Shown in pieces: positions 59,052 to 64,000 of a stretch of 64,000 nucleotides of DNA. Each line of letters starts with the position of its first letter. Positions within the stretch are counted from its first letter, which is position 1. Origin of the DNA: Macrocybe gigantea (taxonomy: Eukaryota > Basidiomycota > Agaricomycetes > Agaricales > Callistosporiaceae); contig SJRY01000245.1 in the NCBI GenBank assembly GCA_011319805.1, positions 248,001 to 312,000 on the forward strand, written 5' to 3'. Made by a program: the position numbers and the translations under genes. The notes beneath the pieces are model-generated. The model worked only from the letters and a program-made list of their open reading frames with translations, searched no databases and was not told where the DNA came from.

Positions 59052-62000
59052 ATGCAGCCCAGCAAACGGCGAAGGATCGACACGAAGACAACAAGTTCTA
59101 GGTGCTATGAAGACGTTTTGGGTGAAATTGACCTTGAAATACTGTTACGCCAACAGTTCGCTGCGACACTGGAGAGCCGAATAGCTTGGGCGTTACTTGT
59201 GCAGGAATCCATCGCAAAGCGTATGTTTTGCATATCATCCGTATTCCAAAGACTTGAATTTAAGCCTTCCCCCAGATGCCCTGCAATCTTCAACATCGTT
59301 TAGAGATATTGCCCTTGCTTCGCTCGCTTCTGTGGAACGTCCTTTAAATCTCTTATTAGCGCGGGATATCTTGCCGAAGAAATCAGAATGGACACGATCT
59401 GCGCACAGACTCACAAGGCCTCCACCAAAAGAGAAGATTTGCGTACCCCGTAATTCCAAAGGGTCCTTTCTATATATCTCGTCGCACAACAACCGCGACA
59501 TATTGCCTGAAGATGGGGCACAGGCATATATTTTAAGATGCCCTTCTTGCTTGCGCAGTAATTTCACTTCCTTGCAAGGCCTCTTGAATCATGCACGAAT
59601 ATCGCATAGCTTAGAGTGGGGAACGCACGAGGACTGCATCAGGGCTTGTGCAGTATCAGATCCGAGCGTCGATTTTACCTCCGGCATCGAAGTTGGTCTT
59701 GGCCCCACTGGGATTCTCCCCGGTTTGCGGAGCTTGTTTCAGCGAGCTGTGGGATTGAAAGATAGCCTAGGCGCGAAACAGGCGGATCTTGGCCGATCGA
59801 GTCAACTCAGTCAAGAGTCTTCGCAAGATGCTTCCACGATCCTAACTAAGACGCTTGGGCTGCACCAGGATACTCCGGCCTTAGCCCGTTTCTCGGAAAA
59901 TCCACCATCAAGCGAGGCATACACGTATGTGAAGATGATGAAGAATCCATCGATATTGACTCAGTCACGGAACCCTTCATGGCTAGCAATATGCATCTAG
60001 CCTTAAAGACGCATAAAGGGAATTGGCGTATGACCTATACCCATCGCAATACTTGCAACGAAACCCATCGCAGCGCCAAATTTTTTTCTAAAAGCTACAG
60101 TGCTGAAGGCAAACTCGAGGAGCCGTCGGAGAAGCAGCCGTCGCGTCGAAGGCCATCGTTATCTAATGCAACACTGCCGACCTCCAGTAGCAGATTTCAT
60201 TTTGCGGCGAGAATTACCATTGCAGACCATAGCTGTTGGATCCCGCCAGGTAAGCATCCTCTACTCTACTTCGTCGTCACTATGGAAACCCAGGTGTGTC
60301 AACATCACGTCCTTTCTGTGTGCAGAAAACCGCATATCCTCCGACACACACAAATGGATGATCTCTGTTGAGTCTGCATTTTATGTTCGTAACGTATCCA
60401 CCTATTTCTTCTCTCATCTATTGACTAGCGGAGTATAGAGCCATCACATCACATCGATTCTACGCCGCATCATCGTTTCGTCTACTCCAGAAGGCGTTTG
60501 TTCGCCTGCAAGTCTTACGAAAACGGAACCACCGTTTGCGGTCGTCGGAACAACCAGTCAACCTTTTCTGGCCAGGATAGAATTAACGTTTAATGGACTT
60601 TCAGGTTTTGACGATGAACGATCCGATCAGAAGACAGTGCTAGAACATTGGGTTGAGGCAAGCATAGCATAGTTCCTTCACTGTTAGAGTCCTTGGAATT
60701 GATGTATCTTCCCTGCAGCTGGACTTACTGAAAACGGGGAGAATTGCGCTTGGAGATGAACAAGTGGTTGACGTCGAGCTAGACAAGAACACGGCTATCT
60801 CTGCGCCGCGGACCGATTATCTACCTATCAATTCCAAAATTCTATGGAGCATAGAAGCTGCCACAAAATCGGAGCGAGAACCTTCGCATGAGCAGTCAAT
60901 TCTACCCTCTTCCGTTTCAAGTAAGATACTGCCAGCGTGCCATCCTTACATGCCTTCTAATGCCTTCTAATGAACCAGGTTACGAGGATATTTTACGCAG
61001 ATTGTCCAAAGAGTTTCCGATGACTCTTCGTGGTTCGTATGTAATGCATCCAAGAGATCGAACCTCACTTGACAGTCCTTAGATGTTGAGACAGGACCAG
61101 TCCCGACAGTTTCCTACAGGCTCGTGGCTACTCCGGCAGACTTAGGTTCTGTCGTCCAGGGGAGACGAAAAGCCATCGAAGTAAGTCGCCTTCCACGCCT
61201 TCTCGACAGCCAGCTCATTTGTACCTGTCATAGTGGGCGCGTGCCAGGGCTATTCAACAGGCGTACACCCTTGCAATTCGGGATCATGAGTCTGGCGATT
61301 GCATTCTTCCATCTCTGAATACGGGCGACGTCTACGCCTGGCTTTTGGACAACGGACGCTTCATTGATGTTCGTGATGGTATTGCCAGGCGAGGAGATTT
61401 CGGAGACAAACCCATTGGCAGTCAAATTATGACCCATTGGTGCTCCGTCTGCGGCCGCGATCGCGTATCTCACGAAGATGTATCTGCTCCCAAAGTTGAA
61501 TGTGACTCGAGGAGCCATGTATTTGGTGCCCACAGGATACAAAACGGATTGGATTGCCAAATCACGCCGCCCGAGTTCCACTTCAGAACGCCGCCTATGG
61601 TTGACATTGATGAACTTCTGCACGATGCCTCAAGAATCGTTCACAGACCAACTGACCGTTCGGCTATCACGATACCCATCGCAGCAAAGGATCTACCTGC
61701 TCTCGTTCAGGCTCTGGACCCTCACTTCGTAGTGTCTGTCAGCGACGCCGTTTCGTCCTTACACTTACCGACTTTCTCCACTCCATGCGCGCCGTGCAAA
61801 ACTTCCGCCCAATCCTCAGCTATGACCAAGGAACGACTTGAAGCCCAAATCTCCCCATATGCTGTCTTGGCTATTGCCGCGAAGAGCTTCATCAAGGTGC
61901 TCGTCAAAGGCGGACTGAATGTGATTACGGATGAGAGCCCAATCATATCGGGCTCCGTCATTTGGAGAGGTCAGAAAAAGAAATCGAAGAAGGATGCCAT

Positions 62001-62166
62001 TCTGTTGACCCCGTCACATATTTTACGTGGCGCCATCCAAGTGTTGCAGTCTGACGTTAGCATCTTGGGTTTGTTACTCAGACATGGAGCACTTGTTGCC
62101 AAAGGTAACGAACCCCAAGTACTCCAAGATGCAGCATCTAGACGGATTAAAACTGAAGAGCTATAA
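59052..62166 (+). CDS. YEATS2-like protein: zinc finger, YEATS domain and C-terminal histone fold
   Basis: The start at 59052 gives MQPSKRRRIDTKTTSSRCYE, then DVLGEIDLEILLRQQFAATL. A C2H2-type finger follows: ILRCPSCLRSNFTSLQGLLN, HARISH (Cys-x2-Cys...His-x4-His). The YEATS region is spread over short exons: MQHCRPPVADFILRRELPLQ, TIAVGSRQ, NRISSDTHKWMISVES, TSQPFLARIELTFNGLSGFD, LDLLKTGRIALGDEQVVDVE. THKWMISVE is the family core. A Cys pair (HWCSVCGRDRVSHEDV) comes later. The C-terminus, RLEAQISPYAVLAIAAKSFI, KVLVKGGLNVITDE and LLTPSHILRGAIQVLQS, has the helix-strand-helix pattern of a histone fold. This order matches human YEATS2 of the ATAC acetyltransferase complex. Reading of acetyl- or crotonyl-lysine is inferred from the family. 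Exon borders between 59920 and 60480 are the least certain. Confidence 0.75.
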
Positions 62167-62290
62167 CCAAAGAGTTGCGCTACATTTCGCAGAAACGGCC
62201 GTCCAATGAGCCATAGTTGCTGGCTGTAATTGCCACGAAGTATTACGCATTAGCCTGTAGATACAATTTGGTACGACTTGGCTACTTCGA

Positions 62291-63898
62291 TTAATATACA
62301 TAGGGAATGATACGATAAGGAACTATTTTCCTGTACGTTTCCCAGTCTTTGCCATACCTATCATATATGTCGATCAAAAAAGTGAAGAATGGTGGAAGGT
62401 GAAAATCCTCACTTTTTGTGACATTTTTCGTCATCGCGTCGCTGACGGTGAATCAAGAGGATAGAGAAGTATACGACATAGAAGTAGGTGATGGGAGTGT
62501 CGAAACGAGTGGGTAAAGACCAAGCTAGGGCCATCAACAAGTCTCCACTATAGTCGGTTAATCAGGAGGAAGAAGACTAAGAGTGAAGGGGGACGTACAA
62601 ATAGTTGGGGTGGCGTGACAGCCCCCACCATCCGGAAGTCAGGAGTTTGGACCCACTTTCAGTTGTGAAGTATTTGAGGTCTGACATAAAAGTGTCAGTG
62701 AGGAAAAGACGGTAGGATATCTGGACGTACTTTTGGGATTTTTACCACTTCGGAAATCGTTCTTCTCTCCGTTGGAATCTCTGAAGATATAATAGCCAGT
62801 AAGATTAACAAGGAAGATCGCGGTCGTCCAGACAGGGCCAAGTTCAATGTAGTTGAAAGCTAGATAGCGAGCTTGAAGACTGTATATGAAGGGTACCCAG
62901 GCGAGATCACCGATTGCGAGCATGAAACCAAAACCGTCGCTTGTTATGTCCATTGTGGTAAAGAGAGCAGGCTTGGAAATGCTTAGCTTTACATCCATGA
63001 AGGACAACGCTTCCTCACCTCGTTGTACAGACTATCCGCGACATACCACGTCTGAAACGCCAGAACGAGCCACATAGAGTCCGTGATTTTGGTCAGACCT
63101 CCTCGACGTGTGGCTTGCTCACAGGCCATGCTGATATTGATGAGTACCCATAAGATGAGACCAGGACGTATTTCATTGAAAGACTTGAGATCAAAGCTCC
63201 CGATAGAGGGATTAAGTTCTCGACCAATGTAAAACTGAATCGGTGTCAGCCTTTACAGGTGCAATGAAGTATATTTGTCTTTGAGCTTACGTCGTAGATG
63301 GCATTTCCGGTATTTCCACCGAGAGCGAGCAATTTTCCTTCCTGGAAAGAGGCCGCATAGCAGAGAAAAGCTTGCACAATCGACATGAGGACAGCGGCGG
63401 TCGCAAAGCCCAACCATTTGTCGTAGAAGAACGTGAACGATTCGGGGCCATACCGGTAGATGGTACCTGATGCAACTCCCAACGACAGCAAGAAGGTGGA
63501 GAATGCTAGAAGTGGGATAAAAACGTGATTCCAGAGAACAGAAAGTGATGTGTTGAAAAAATACCGTTGATTTTGTACTGTTTCTTGTTTCCGTTACGAA
63601 GTGTCGTGCCCTCCACGTAGTCACCAGGCAGGATAGCCCAAGCCACGACGCAGAACGCGTACCATCCCAGGTAGAGGAGGGCCGCTTGGGTATCCCATAG
63701 TCCTTTCCACCAAGAGGGGTCAAACAAGGAGGCAAGCACCCGGTCGGGGATCACTGTCGGTGGACAGCCCCCTGAGGCTTCGGAACAACTGAAATAGAGT
63801 GTGTACAAGACGGTTGGCACTCCGATGGTAATGAGAAATGCACCAGGAGGGCCAAGGAATTCGTAGGACGTCGTGCGGGGATTGAGCTCTGAGGCCAT
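62291..63898 (-). CDS. ERG24: Delta(14)-sterol reductase ERG24
   Basis: An NADPH-dependent ER enzyme that reduces the C14 double bond after CYP51 in ergosterol synthesis; the target of morpholine fungicides. The start at 63898 is MASELNPRTTSYEFLGPPGA; an in-frame ATG at 63940 is less likely. Membrane spans and motifs in order: FLITIGVPTVLYTLYFSCSE, WDTQAALLYLGWYAFCVVAW, YVEGTTLRNGNKKQYKING. Then FTFFYDKWLGFATAAVLMSI and ALGGNTGNAIYD joined to FYIGRELNPSIG (sterol reductase signature G-N-x2-Y-D-F-x2-G-R-E-L-N-P). Then [60 protein letters not shown] and the C-terminal KYGKDWETYRKIVPYRIIPY. All family motifs are present and the gene looks complete. It is convergent with the YEATS2-like gene. Confidence 0.94.
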
Positions 63899-64000
63899 GG
63901 TGGTGGTGGTGGTAAAGAGTGGTCGAACCACTTTGGTCACTTATGTAGCCGATCCCACTGATACCGCCGTCATTCTTTGATGCCGTCTTGATCTCTCGTT

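Overview
The window is nuclear DNA from a filamentous basidiomycete fungus, most likely an Agaricomycete. Almost every gene is split by short GT-AG introns of about 45-70 bases. Neighbouring genes lie only tens to a few hundred bases apart, and several families are typical of basidiomycetes: a DUF6534 membrane protein, Rds1-type ferritin-like secreted proteins and a MED25-type Mediator subunit. I support 33 protein genes. I saw no rRNA, tRNA, transposon, CRISPR array or viral gene. Coordinates run from start codon to stop codon and include introns. Splice sites were inferred by eye from reading-frame continuity and family conservation.

Region 1-14.3 kb: a 5'-truncated DDT/WHIM/PHD chromatin protein, a small Ser/Thr-rich GPI-type protein, APC10, UBA4 with a DUF952 gene 24 bases behind it, mitochondrial dihydrolipoamide dehydrogenase (with a one-base frame problem at its FAD-binding motif), a first Lsb/Pin3-like SH3 protein, a MARVEL-like membrane protein and a Cys-rich GPI-type protein.

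Region 14.6-29.5 kb: a polyproline/coiled-coil protein with a WH2-like motif, Mediator MED25, an MMTAG2-family RS-rich protein, the OLA1 ATPase, the DUF6534 membrane protein, pICln (methylosome), a second SH3 paralogue and a CoA-type Nudix hydrolase.

Region 29.6-42.2 kb: VPS34 and ATG22 in tandem (both autophagy and vacuole genes), MIC60, a conserved coiled-coil protein of unknown function, the FG-nucleoporin NUP54 and an Rds1-like ferritin-domain secreted protein.

Region 42.2-46.5 kb is the least dense part: two gaps of 1.3-1.4 kb flank one small unknown gene, followed by a VTC1-like polyphosphate-complex protein.

Region 46.5-64 kb: SIS1-type Hsp40, an IBTK-like ankyrin/RCC1/BTB protein, eIF3j, COQ9, a small SRPBCC-like protein, an Aa_trans-type amino acid transporter, a YEATS2-like protein with zinc finger and C-terminal histone fold, and ERG24 sterol C14 reductase.

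The genes do not form a biosynthetic cluster or mobile island. The window is mostly conserved housekeeping DNA arranged as many closely spaced divergent pairs. The most interesting items are the YEATS2-like architecture, the broken frame in the lipoamide dehydrogenase FAD motif, the tight UBA4-DUF952 pair, the two SH3 paralogues 17 kb apart, and a few conserved genes with no known role.
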